NCBI GenBank assembly: GCA_038135065.1
Contig: JAYPWI010000002.1
Span: forward strand, 124,001 to 188,000
Source of the DNA: JAYPWI01 sp038135065
Lineage (GTDB): Bacteria; Actinomycetota; Acidimicrobiia; Acidimicrobiales; Poriferisodalaceae
Length of the DNA: 64,000 nt
Direction: 5' to 3'
A model generated the notes under the pieces. The model saw only the letters and a program-made list of their open reading frames with translations, did no database searches and was not told the origin of the DNA. Shown piece by piece: positions 51,403-59,579 of the stretch (positions within the stretch are counted from its first letter, which is position 1; each line of letters opens with the position of its first letter). The position numbers and the translations under genes are program-made.

Positions 51403-52992
51403 CTAGCCGCCGCCCATCCGCCGCACGATGATCTCCCGCCGTTCTCGCAGTTCGGACCAGGTGAGGCGCTCCACCTCGGGTTCGAGCCCCAGCGATGCCT
51501 TGAAGCCGTCGAGGTCGATGTCGTCGGGAGCGGCGACGTCGAGGCCGCTGTCTGCGGCCAGTCGTTCCCCGTGGGTCATGGCGAAGTGAAGGGCGATGTG
51601 CTGCACCTCGGCGATCAGGTCGATGTCGGGGGCCAGGTGGCCGATCATCGACGACAGGAAGATGAGGTTCTTGACGAAGAGCATCAGGGGCTTCGGCATC
51701 CGGGCCCCGTACCCCAGGAGCGCCTTCACCACTCGCTGCATCTCGGCCAGGAGTTCCTCCTGGCTCAGCGTGGTCGGATCAACGGGTGGTCCGTCGAGCC
51801 CGAGGTCGCTGATGATGGCGTCGAGGTCCGCATCAAGGGGCAGGGCCCCCAACTCGGCCAGGGCGCCCAGTTGGCCCTTCACGTCGTTGACGGTGGCCGT
51901 CATCATGAGCCGGACGAACGCCCGACGTTGCGGATCGTTCATACGACCCGTGATCCCGAAGTCAAGCAGGGCCACCCGGCCATCGGGTTGGACGAAAAGA
52001 TTGCCGCCATGGAAATCCCCGTGGAAGACCCCATGCAGGGTGCAGGACTCGAGAAAGGCGACCATCACGTTGCGCACCACGGCGTGGGTGTCGATGCCCT
52101 CGGCCTGCATCCCCTCCACATCGGTGAACGCAAAACCCTCCACCCGTTCCATCACAAGCATGCGGGGGCTGACCAGGTCCGGATGTGGTCGCGGCACCAC
52201 CCAGTCATCCTGCTCGAGTCGCCGTAGCACCCGCGCCACATCGAGGAGATTTTGGGCCTCGAGACGGAAGTCGAGTTCCTCGGTGATGGTCTCTGCGAAC
52301 AACTCGACCAAGGCAGGCGGGTTCGCCAGCGCCGACACAGGGATGCGACCGACCAGCATGGGGGCAAGCCAGGCCATGACCCGCAGATCGCGCCCCACGA
52401 GCGTGCCGACCGTGGATCGCTGCACCTTGACGACCACGTCCTCGCCGGTCACCAATCGTGCCCCGTGTACCTGGGCGATCGACGCGGCGGCGATGGGTGT
52501 CGTCTCGATCGAGGCGAAGATCTCCGAAGGATCGCGGCCCAGTTCACGACGGAGCGTTGCCTCGACGAGATCGAACGGTTCGGGGGTGACCCGGTCACGA
52601 CAGAGCGAGAATTCGCTCACCAACTCGTCAGGAAAGAGCCCCTCACCAGCCGAGATGATCTGAGCCAACTTCACATAGGTTGGCCCGAGGGCCTCCATTG
52701 CCCTGCGGAGGCGGACGGCGAGGCGATGACGGCGCTGTGACCGGTCGGCTCCCCTTCGGTCCAGGAGCCACCACAGGGCGATCGCCCCGCCGAGTCGCCA
52801 AACAGTCACGACCAGCCGGCCGATCGGTGGCCGGCGGGAGCCGCGGACGAGGGCAGGGACGGCCTGACGGGTTCGGGTGCGAACCTGATCGAGTCCCCGC
52901 AGCCATGAGATGGCCGAGGGATCGATCAGCCAGGGCGGCGCTGCCGAGAAGGTGCCTTGGGCGGCGTCGAGGGGAAGCTGTCGGGGGGACAT
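51403..52992 (-). CDS. ABC1/UbiB (AarF) family atypical kinase
   Basis: A 529-residue UbiB-family protein with one membrane segment near residue 70 (VTVWRLGGAIALWWLL) before the kinase-like core. Core motifs are AAASIAQVHGARL (Ala-rich loop), VVVKVQR (ATP-anchoring Lys), EELDFRLEAQN, HGDFHGGNLF and LLDFG. The family's KxGQ motif reads KLAQ (GPTYVKLAQIIS), a Gly-to-Ala change in the element that occludes the active site in ADCK3. Homologues support quinone synthesis or lipid homeostasis. ATG 52992 fits the family N terminus. A 249-bp spacer separates it from the next, divergent gene. Confidence 0.9.
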   Translation of the reverse strand: MSPRQLPLDAAQGTFSAAPPWLIDPSAISWLRGLDQVRTRTRQAVPALVRGSRRPPIGRLVVTVWRLGGAIALWWLLDRRGADRSQRRHRLAVRLRRAMEALGPTYVKLAQIISAGEGLFPDELVSEFSLCRDRVTPEPFDLVEATLRRELGRDPSEIFASIETTPIAAASIAQVHGARLVTGEDVVVKVQRSTVGTLVGRDLRVMAWLAPMLVGRIPVSALANPPALVELFAETITEELDFRLEAQNLLDVARVLRRLEQDDWVVPRPHPDLVSPRMLVMERVEGFAFTDVEGMQAEGIDTHAVVRNVMVAFLESCTLHGVFHGDFHGGNLFVQPDGRVALLDFGITGRMNDPQRRAFVRLMMTATVNDVKGQLGALAELGALPLDADLDAIISDLGLDGPPVDPTTLSQEELLAEMQRVVKALLGYGARMPKPLMLFVKNLIFLSSMIGHLAPDIDLIAEVQHIALHFAMTHGERLAADSGLDVAAPDDIDLDGFKASLGLEPEVERLTWSELRERREIIVRRMGGG

Positions 52993-53241
52993 TTCCCCAC
53001 TTTGTCCGAATCTCCTCTCGACGGCACGATCACAGCGGGCTACAGTCTCGCCCAACAAGGGTGACGTCGGTCACATCATCCCTCGGGAATGTTGGCAAAG
53101 CGCCCGTCATCATCATTCGTGCTCTTCGCTGGGGGGACCAGCAACACAGGGGCCGTGATTTGGCCGGGTGGCCGCCACGAGGGGGAGGCGGCCACCCGGT
53201 CCAACGGTTTTGGACCCTCCTGCGAACCTAGGGGAGGCATC

Positions 53242-54993
53242 ATGGTCAGCCGCTATTTCGTCGAGACGGCTACGTCGGAGCGGTATCCGCTGTGGACCCG
53301 AGCAAATGTCGGCGAGGTCTTCCCTGATCCGGTGGCCATGTCCACCTTCGACTTCGCCTTTCTCAACGCCGACGGCATTCGCATGTCGGAGCTCGGATTT
53401 CGAGACGCCTACATCCGTATCGGTGCCTTCACCGAGGACGAGCTCGATCCGGACAACCCGGTGTTCCTTGGCGTCTTCGGCGGATACTGCTACCTGAACG
53501 CGTCGCTCAGCCGGATCTTCGGCGAGCGAGCCCCAGGGCTGTCGGCCCAGGCCATCGACGATGCCTTCTATGGCAACCAGCCCGGCATTCCTGCCTACGA
53601 GCCCCACCCGGACGATCCCTCACCCGAGGCGGAAGCTCGGATCGGGCAGACGTTCGGGTGGGCGCTCACCACCGATGGCCTGCCCGATGTGGCATCCCAT
53701 GCGCGGCAGGTGGATGCGATGCGGGCTGCTCGGCCCGATTTCGCAGCGATGGGTGACCGGGAGTTGGTGGACTGGATCGAGGACACCTTCAACGACGGCT
53801 TCCGGGAGCTGTTCGCCGAACACATCTTCATCACCTTCTTGTCCACCGTGCCCCTCGGCATCGTCACCGCGGTCTGCGAGGCTCTAGGACGCCCCACCGA
53901 CGTGCTCAAGCTCGTTGCCGGGCTCGGTGACGTGGAGTCGGCTGCGCCTGCGGCCGCGATGTGGGATCTGGGGCGGACCGTTGCGGGCTCCGCCATCCTG
54001 GGCGCCGTCTTCGACGAGGGAGTCGACGGGCTGTACGAACGCCTGCAGAGGTCGGACACCGACGACGGGCGGGCGTTCTGCAACCAGTTCGAGGAGTTCC
54101 TCTACGCGTACGGAAGCCGGGGGCCCAACGAGTGGGAGATCAGCTGCGAGACGTGGGAAACCGAGCCTGACCTCGCGCTGGCCGCCATCGACCGGATGCG
54201 GCTCTCGCCGGCGTCGGCCGCCCCGCTGGGACATCAGCGCGAACTCGCGGAGGAACGCGAACGACTCTCGGCCGAGATCATCGAACTTCTGGCCGCAGAT
54301 GCCGGGGCCCAGGGGCAGTTCATGGCCGGCTTGCGTGCCGCATCGATCTTTCTGCCCGGACGTGAACGGACCAAGACCAACTGCGTCAAGTTCATCCAGG
54401 AGGCTCGGATGGCATCCCGCGAGTTCGGTCGTCGCATGGTCGAGCGCGGCACCTTTCCCACGGTCACCTCCGGATCGATGCTGACCTTCGACGAGCAGCG
54501 AGCAGCCATCGACGCCCCCGACGGAGTGGCCGAGACCATTGCCGAACGGCAGGCCATCTTCGACGAAGTGGCCCAACTGCAGGAACCGTTCATCATCCAC
54601 GGCGATCCACCACCGTTGTCGGATTGGCCTCGGCGGGACGCCGTGCACCATGAGGTGCTGGGGGTCGGGGAGTCGATCCAGGGAATGCCCGGCTGCCCGG
54701 GCGTGTCACAGGGACGAGCCAGGGTGGTCCTCGACAGTCACGATCCGACTGCTCTCAGCCCGGGTGACGTGCTGGTTGCGCCGATCACCGACCCGTCCTG
54801 GACCCCATTGTTCGTCCCGGCCGGAGGGGTGGTGGTCGATGTCGGCGCGCCGTTGAGTCACGCCATCATCGTGTCGCGAGAACTGGGGATTCCCTGCGTG
54901 GTGTCGGCGACGGGGGCCACCAAGCGGATTCCCGATGGCGCCCTAGTGGAGGTCAACGGCGAGACGGGAACAGTGACCGTCCTGGAGGTCTAG
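53242..54993 (+). CDS. Uncharacterised protein with C-terminal PEP-utiliser mobile (swivelling) domain
   Basis: A 583-residue protein whose last ~95 residues are the swivelling phosphohistidine domain of PEP synthase and rifampin phosphotransferase: GCPGVSQGRARVV, PGDVLVAPITDPSWTPLF and LSHAIIVSRELGIPCVV, with the phospho-acceptor His in the last block. No ATP-grasp domain is present. The N-terminal ~480 residues are mostly helical and unassigned, and resemble the middle part of rifampin-phosphotransferase-like proteins. Without a phosphate donor domain it may need a partner or have lost catalysis. GGGGAGG precedes the ATG at 53242. Confidence 0.8.
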   Translation: MVSRYFVETATSERYPLWTRANVGEVFPDPVAMSTFDFAFLNADGIRMSELGFRDAYIRIGAFTEDELDPDNPVFLGVFGGYCYLNASLSRIFGERAPGLSAQAIDDAFYGNQPGIPAYEPHPDDPSPEAEARIGQTFGWALTTDGLPDVASHARQVDAMRAARPDFAAMGDRELVDWIEDTFNDGFRELFAEHIFITFLSTVPLGIVTAVCEALGRPTDVLKLVAGLGDVESAAPAAAMWDLGRTVAGSAILGAVFDEGVDGLYERLQRSDTDDGRAFCNQFEEFLYAYGSRGPNEWEISCETWETEPDLALAAIDRMRLSPASAAPLGHQRELAEERERLSAEIIELLAADAGAQGQFMAGLRAASIFLPGRERTKTNCVKFIQEARMASREFGRRMVERGTFPTVTSGSMLTFDEQRAAIDAPDGVAETIAERQAIFDEVAQLQEPFIIHGDPPPLSDWPRRDAVHHEVLGVGESIQGMPGCPGVSQGRARVVLDSHDPTALSPGDVLVAPITDPSWTPLFVPAGGVVVDVGAPLSHAIIVSRELGIPCVVSATGATKRIPDGALVEVNGETGTVTVLEV

Positions 54994-55026
54994 GCGATCA
55001 CGGCTGCCCCGTTGGGACCGGGCGAT

Positions 55027-55845
55027 TCATCGAGCCCAAGAGGCCGCTCGGCGCTCGATGAGAGCGCTGACCCCTTCCCGGTAGTCGGGCTCTCGCATCG
55101 CGGCATCGAGAAGGCGGTCGGACTCGGCGACCGAGGTGCCCACATCGCGGTGCTGGTCGAGATAGATCTGTCGTTTGGTCGTGGCCAGTGAGTGGGGGGC
55201 CACCCGATCCAGAAGTCGACGGGTGTATGACGCAACGGTCGAGGACAGTTCGGCGGCCGGCACGACCTGGTTGAACAGGCCCCAGTCGGCCACCTCGGAC
55301 GCTTCGAAGATGCGGCTCGACAGGAGGAGATCGTTGGCTCTGGTCAGGCCGATCTGTCGAGGGAGCAGCCATGACAGCCCGTACTCGGCGGGTAGCCCGA
55401 TCGGGCCGTGGGCGGTGGTGACCTTGGCGGTGGAGGCCGCAAATCGAAGGTCGCAGAAGCAAGCGAGGACCAGCCCGACCCCGGCGACCGCCCCGTTGAC
55501 GGCGGCCACGGTGGTGGTCCGCAGGGCCATCATCCACGCGAAGTTCTGGTCGAACTCCTGTTGCACGCCGTAGCCGGGCATGGCGAGGTCCGTCGGGGTG
55601 CCGGGGTCGTAGCCCCCCTTGTCGGCGTGGCCCTGTAAGGCTTCTGTGTCCGCGCCGACGCAGAAGTCGGTGCCTGCCCCGGTGATGATCACCGCTCGAA
55701 CGCCAGGATCGGCCTCGGCTTGGGCCATCAGCCAACGAAATTCGGTATGCATCCTCCCCGTCCAGGCATTGCGTCGATGTGGGCGGGACAGGGTGAGGGT
55801 GGCGGTGTCACCGTCCACCTCGTAGGTGGTCACTTTCAGTTCCAC
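55027..55845 (-). CDS. Crotonase/enoyl-CoA hydratase family protein
   Basis: A 272-residue crotonase starting at GTG 55845 behind AGGAGC. The oxyanion-hole segments are FCVGADTEAL and GAVAGVGLVLACFCDL. The first catalytic Glu position is Val (GVGLVLA) while the second is present (GLPAEYGLSW), so it may be an isomerase or another crotonase rather than a simple hydratase. It is 36 bp from cysQ on the same strand, and its stop lies 33 bp from that of the convergent PEP-utiliser gene. Confidence 0.88.
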   Translation of the reverse strand: MELKVTTYEVDGDTATLTLSRPHRRNAWTGRMHTEFRWLMAQAEADPGVRAVIITGAGTDFCVGADTEALQGHADKGGYDPGTPTDLAMPGYGVQQEFDQNFAWMMALRTTTVAAVNGAVAGVGLVLACFCDLRFAASTAKVTTAHGPIGLPAEYGLSWLLPRQIGLTRANDLLLSSRIFEASEVADWGLFNQVVPAAELSSTVASYTRRLLDRVAPHSLATTKRQIYLDQHRDVGTSVAESDRLLDAAMREPDYREGVSALIERRAASWAR

Positions 55846-55881
55846 AAGTGATGCTCCTGTTGCTGGACTCCGACCGATGAG

Positions 55882-56673
55882 TCAGCCTTCGATGGCTCGT
55901 CGCAGCGCGGTCATCGAGTCATCGGCCAGTTCCGGTCGGCAGATCACGAAGTCGGGAAGCCACGGATCCGCGTCGTTGTATTGCAGGGCCGACCCGTCGC
56001 AGCGGCTGACGTGGCAGCCCGCAGCGATGGCGACGGCGGCCGGGGCACAGTTGTCCCACTCGTACTGGCCGCCGGAGTGGGCATAGATATCGGCATGGCC
56101 CAAGAGAACGGCCATCGCTTTGGCTCCCGCCGAGCCGAGTGCGTAGAGCTCGGCGCCGATCGCCCGGGCCACGATCACGGCTGCTGCTGGGGGACGGGTC
56201 CGGCTCACCACCATGCGGGGCGGGCCACCCTGGGGGGGTGGAAGGTCTGGTGGGTCGTCGGTTCCCAGGGTGATGCCGACGGCGGGGAGGGCAACGGCTC
56301 CCGCAGTCGGAACGCCGTTCTCGGCCAGGGCGATGTGCACGGCCCAGTCGGTTCGGCCCGGCTCGCTGAACTCGCGGGTCCCGTCCAGCGGGTCGACGAT
56401 CCACACCCGCTCCTTGTGCAGCCGAGCCAGATCGTCACGACCCTCCTCGGAGAGGATGCCGTCGTCGGGGAACTGACGCCGAAGCTCCTCGACGATGAAG
56501 TCGTGGGCCTCGAGGTCGCCGGTGTCGCGGACCGTCCAGGTGTCGGCACCGAGGCGAAACATGCGGTCCCGTACCGCGACGAGCAGTTCGCCGGTCGCCT
56601 CAGCGATGTGCCGAGCTGCGGCATGATCAGCGGCGGTCGCCACGATGAACTCCCGTCGTGTGATGCGGACCAT
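55882..56673 (-). CDS. cysQ: 3'(2'),5'-bisphosphate nucleotidase / inositol monophosphatase family (CysQ)
   Basis: A 263-residue Mg-dependent, Li-sensitive phosphatase. Metal-binding motifs are SEEGRDD, WIVDPLDGTREF and YEWDNCAPAAVA. The arrangement is that of actinobacterial CysQ, which dephosphorylates PAP formed in sulfate assimilation and also acts on inositol or fructose phosphates. An ATG at 56673 gives 263 residues, near the family mean. The gene is divergent from aapJ. Discrimination between CysQ and inositol monophosphatase rests on overall pattern only. Confidence 0.85.
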   Translation of the reverse strand: MVRITRREFIVATAADHAAARHIAEATGELLVAVRDRMFRLGADTWTVRDTGDLEAHDFIVEELRRQFPDDGILSEEGRDDLARLHKERVWIVDPLDGTREFSEPGRTDWAVHIALAENGVPTAGAVALPAVGITLGTDDPPDLPPPQGGPPRMVVSRTRPPAAAVIVARAIGAELYALGSAGAKAMAVLLGHADIYAHSGGQYEWDNCAPAAVAIAAGCHVSRCDGSALQYNDADPWLPDFVICRPELADDSMTALRRAIEG

Positions 56674-56730
56674 TGCACCGTAACGGAAAGGGCACCCGGG
56701 CGTTGGTTCGCCACCGGTCGGGGAGGTGGC

Positions 56731-56736
56731 TAGCCT
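56731..56736 (+). promoter_or_regulatory. Putative -10 element of the aapJQMP operon
   Basis: TAGCCT about 70 nt before the aapJ ATG; the leader would contain the AGGGAGG ribosome binding site at 56797-56803. Confidence 0.35.
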
Positions 56737-56807
56737 CGCAGGACGCCCTTGCGGACAGATGGGGGCAGAAACAGACAGGCGACGTCGATCGTCGCCAGGG
56801 AGGCAAT

Positions 56808-57920
56808 ATGCGAACGACCCGATCGTGGCGACTGCTCGCCGCGCTACTGGGCTTCACCCTCGTGCTGGCCGCGTGCAGCAGCGGGGACAGCGACGAGGCG
56901 ACCGAAGAGAGTTCTGAAGCAGCGGACACGACGGTGGCGCTTGCCCAGAGTGACGGCTCGCTGCTCGACGAGATCAAGGCGCGGGGCACCCTCAACTGCG
57001 GTGTCTCGGGTGCCGCTGTCGCCTTCTCGGTGACCCAGCCCGATGGCAGCCAGGAAGGCTTCGACGCCGATTACTGCCGCGCCGTGGCTGCCGCCATTCT
57101 CGGAGACGCCAATGCGGTGAACTTCGTGGCACTGACCGCCGCCGAGCGCTTCACTGCAGTGCAGACTGGCACCGTCGACGTGCTGATGCGCAACACCACC
57201 TGGACCCAGAGTCGTGACTCCGAGGTCGGCATGGACTTCGGCCCGACCACCTACTACGACGGCCAGCAGCTGATGGCACGGGCCGGCGACGGCTTCTCGG
57301 GATCGAGCGGTGTCGCCGACATCGACGGTGCCGTGGTGTGCACGAACGCTGGTACGACTACCGAGAAGAACATCGCTGACGCGGCCGAGGCGGCCGGGGT
57401 GACCATCACCCTGCAGACCTACGAGGACTTCGACATCGTCACCGACAACTTCATCGAGGGTGCCTGCGACATCATCACCACCGATGGTTCGGGCCTGGTG
57501 GGCCGTAAGGCCGAGCAGCAGCCGGACGATCAGGAGTGGGTGATCTTCCCGCCGACCCCGATCAGCAAGGAGCCGCTGGGCCCGACATACGGCCAGAACG
57601 ACAGCGCCTTTGCCGACGTGGTCAACTGGACCGTCTACGCGACGATCATCGCTGACGAGAACGGCGTGACCTCGGCCAACGCGGCCGAGATGGCGGCCAA
57701 CCCGCCGACGGCCGAGATCGGCCGCCTGCTCGGCGGCGAGGGCGAGCTGCAGACCGGCATGGGTCTGTCCCCCGATGCCTTCCTGCAGGTGATCAGCCAG
57801 GTCGGTAACTACGACGAGATCTACAGCCGCAACCTGAACCCGGTCGGGTTGACCCGTGACGGGTCGGCCAACGCTGGCTGGCTCGACGGCGGCCTGATCT
57901 ACGCTCCGCCGGCTCGCTGA
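56808..57920 (+). CDS. aapJ: Amino-acid ABC transporter substrate-binding lipoprotein
   Basis: A 370-residue lipoprotein with signal peptide and lipobox LVLAAC (Cys at about residue 24), then an acidic linker. The family 3 binding domain follows: GTLNCGVSGAAVAFSVTQPDG, GFDADYCRAVAAAILGD, VDVLMRNTTWTQSRDSEVGMDF. These match AapJ of the general L-amino-acid permease. AGGGAGG precedes the ATG at 56808. It is first in aapJ-aapQ-aapM-aapP. A broad L-amino-acid or glutamate-type ligand is likely by family. Confidence 0.92.
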   Translation: MRTTRSWRLLAALLGFTLVLAACSSGDSDEATEESSEAADTTVALAQSDGSLLDEIKARGTLNCGVSGAAVAFSVTQPDGSQEGFDADYCRAVAAAILGDANAVNFVALTAAERFTAVQTGTVDVLMRNTTWTQSRDSEVGMDFGPTTYYDGQQLMARAGDGFSGSSGVADIDGAVVCTNAGTTTEKNIADAAEAAGVTITLQTYEDFDIVTDNFIEGACDIITTDGSGLVGRKAEQQPDDQEWVIFPPTPISKEPLGPTYGQNDSAFADVVNWTVYATIIADENGVTSANAAEMAANPPTAEIGRLLGGEGELQTGMGLSPDAFLQVISQVGNYDEIYSRNLNPVGLTRDGSANAGWLDGGLIYAPPAR

Positions 57921-58054
57921 TCCGGCAGCGGGTCGACGCCGGTGATGGTGTCGGCCCCACACAGGCTGACTGACCCGGCGGTCGGGGACCACGGTTCCCG
58001 GCCGCCGGGGTCGGTCGTGTGCTCGAACGACCTGCGCCCCAGAGGATCCCGAGG

Positions 58055-59578
58055 TTGACTGATTCATCCCTCGCCACTGCCGCTCACCAGCGTCCCCCCT
58101 TCTACCGCGACGCGACCGTGGTCAAGTGGTTGGTGCAGGTCGTCACCCTGGCCGTGGTCCTGGGAGCGCTGTTGTTCCTGGCGTCACGCGCCGGAGACAA
58201 CTTGCAGGCCAGGAACGTGCCCACCGACTACGACTTCCTGTCGGTCAACCCGGGCATCGACCTCTCGGAGGGCATCGACACCGACCCCGAAACCGGCGGG
58301 CGAGCCCTGTGGGTGGGCATGGTCAACACACTGCGTATGGCTCTGGCCGGCATCGTCGTGGCCACCGTCCTCGGCGTGCTGGTCGGTCTGGCTCGCCTGA
58401 GCAACAACTGGGTGCTGAAGAAACTGGCCAGCGTCTTCATCGAAACCCTGCGCAACATTCCGCTGCTGGTACAGATCCTGCTCATCGGGGCGATCCTGGC
58501 CGGCCTGCCTCGGGTCGGGCTCGACCAGGGCCCGTGGAATGGCTGGATCCATATCTCCAACAAAGGCCTCTCCATCCCGCGGGTGCATATCGCAGATGGC
58601 TTCTACCAGTGGTTGCTGGTCGTAGGACTCGGCGCAGTGGCCGGGCGTGTGGTGTATCGCCGCCGGGTTGCCCTGCACGATGCCACCGGTCGCGACACCC
58701 AGCCCGTGCTCAGCGCCGTTGGCATCGTGGCCGCCTTCGGAATCGTCGGATGGTTCATCCACCCGCTGTTCGGCTGGTTCGGCGCTGTCCCCGACGCCAT
58801 CGCCAGTGGACTCGACGCCGTCCCCCAAGTCGCTCTTCAGGCGCTGCTCGGTGTCGGGGCGGTGGTGGTTGCTGTGTGGTGGATCCGGCGGTTCCTCGAT
58901 CAGCACCGCACTCCCGCAGGGCTGGCCCGGCTGACCGACGACGACTATTTCCGCATGATCTTTGCAGCGGTGGGGGCAGCGCTGGTCGTCGCCCTCGTTG
59001 TGCTGTGGCCGGGTCTGTCGAGCTGGATGCTGAACTCGGGCCGTGATCTCTTCGAGGTGCTGGGCGACAAGTTCGGCGACGGGCGGACCGGGCGCCCCAT
59101 CGATGCCCAGCGGCCGAACATCGTGCAGACGGGCAACTTCCCCAACTACGGCCCAGCCGGGCTGAACCTGTCGATCGGGTTCGCAGCAGTGTTCTTCGGG
59201 GTCGTCCTGTACACGGCGGCCTTCATCGCCGAGATCGTCCGCGGCGGCATCCTGGCCGTCCCCAAGGGTCAGACCGAGGCCGCCGCCGCAGTCGGCTTGC
59301 GTCGCTCGACGGCCCTGCGGCGGGTCATCTTGCCCCAAGCCTTCCGCATCATCATGCCGCCGATGGGCAACCAGTACCTGAACCTCACGAAGAACACGTC
59401 GCTGGCCATCGCCGTGGGGTACAGCGACCTGGTCCAGGTAGGCCAGACCGTCTACAACCAGACCGGCAAGACATTGCCGGTGGTGTCCATCTGGATGCTC
59501 TTCTACCTGGCGTGCTCTCTCACCATCTCGGTGGTGGTCAACGCGATGAACGTTCGCCTGCGGATCGTGGAGCGCTGA
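58055..59578 (+). CDS. aapQ: Amino-acid ABC transporter permease AapQ
   Basis: A 507-residue permease, about 100 residues longer than rhizobial AapQ. The core binding-protein-dependent transport domain is split: an N-terminal part (LWVGMVNTLRMALAGIVVATVLGVLVGLARLS; ETLRNIPLLVQILL) and a C-terminal part with the EAA loop GGILAVPKGQTEAAAAVGLRR. The insertion between them holds extra membrane segments (LSAVGIVAAFGIVGWFIHPL; AVVVAVWWIRRF; ALVVALVVLWPGLSSW). The TTG at 58055 is preferred, with AGAGGA 8 nt upstream; GTG 58019 would add 12 residues. Only 1 bp separates it from aapM. Confidence 0.9.
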   Translation: MTDSSLATAAHQRPPFYRDATVVKWLVQVVTLAVVLGALLFLASRAGDNLQARNVPTDYDFLSVNPGIDLSEGIDTDPETGGRALWVGMVNTLRMALAGIVVATVLGVLVGLARLSNNWVLKKLASVFIETLRNIPLLVQILLIGAILAGLPRVGLDQGPWNGWIHISNKGLSIPRVHIADGFYQWLLVVGLGAVAGRVVYRRRVALHDATGRDTQPVLSAVGIVAAFGIVGWFIHPLFGWFGAVPDAIASGLDAVPQVALQALLGVGAVVVAVWWIRRFLDQHRTPAGLARLTDDDYFRMIFAAVGAALVVALVVLWPGLSSWMLNSGRDLFEVLGDKFGDGRTGRPIDAQRPNIVQTGNFPNYGPAGLNLSIGFAAVFFGVVLYTAAFIAEIVRGGILAVPKGQTEAAAAVGLRRSTALRRVILPQAFRIIMPPMGNQYLNLTKNTSLAIAVGYSDLVQVGQTVYNQTGKTLPVVSIWMLFYLACSLTISVVVNAMNVRLRIVER

Positions 59579-59579
59579 C

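Noticed and set aside
52993..53241. 249-bp spacer between aarF and the PEP-utiliser gene considered as an RNA gene or riboswitch
   Set aside because: No conserved aptamer core or strong stem-terminator pair was seen; it probably holds two divergent promoters.
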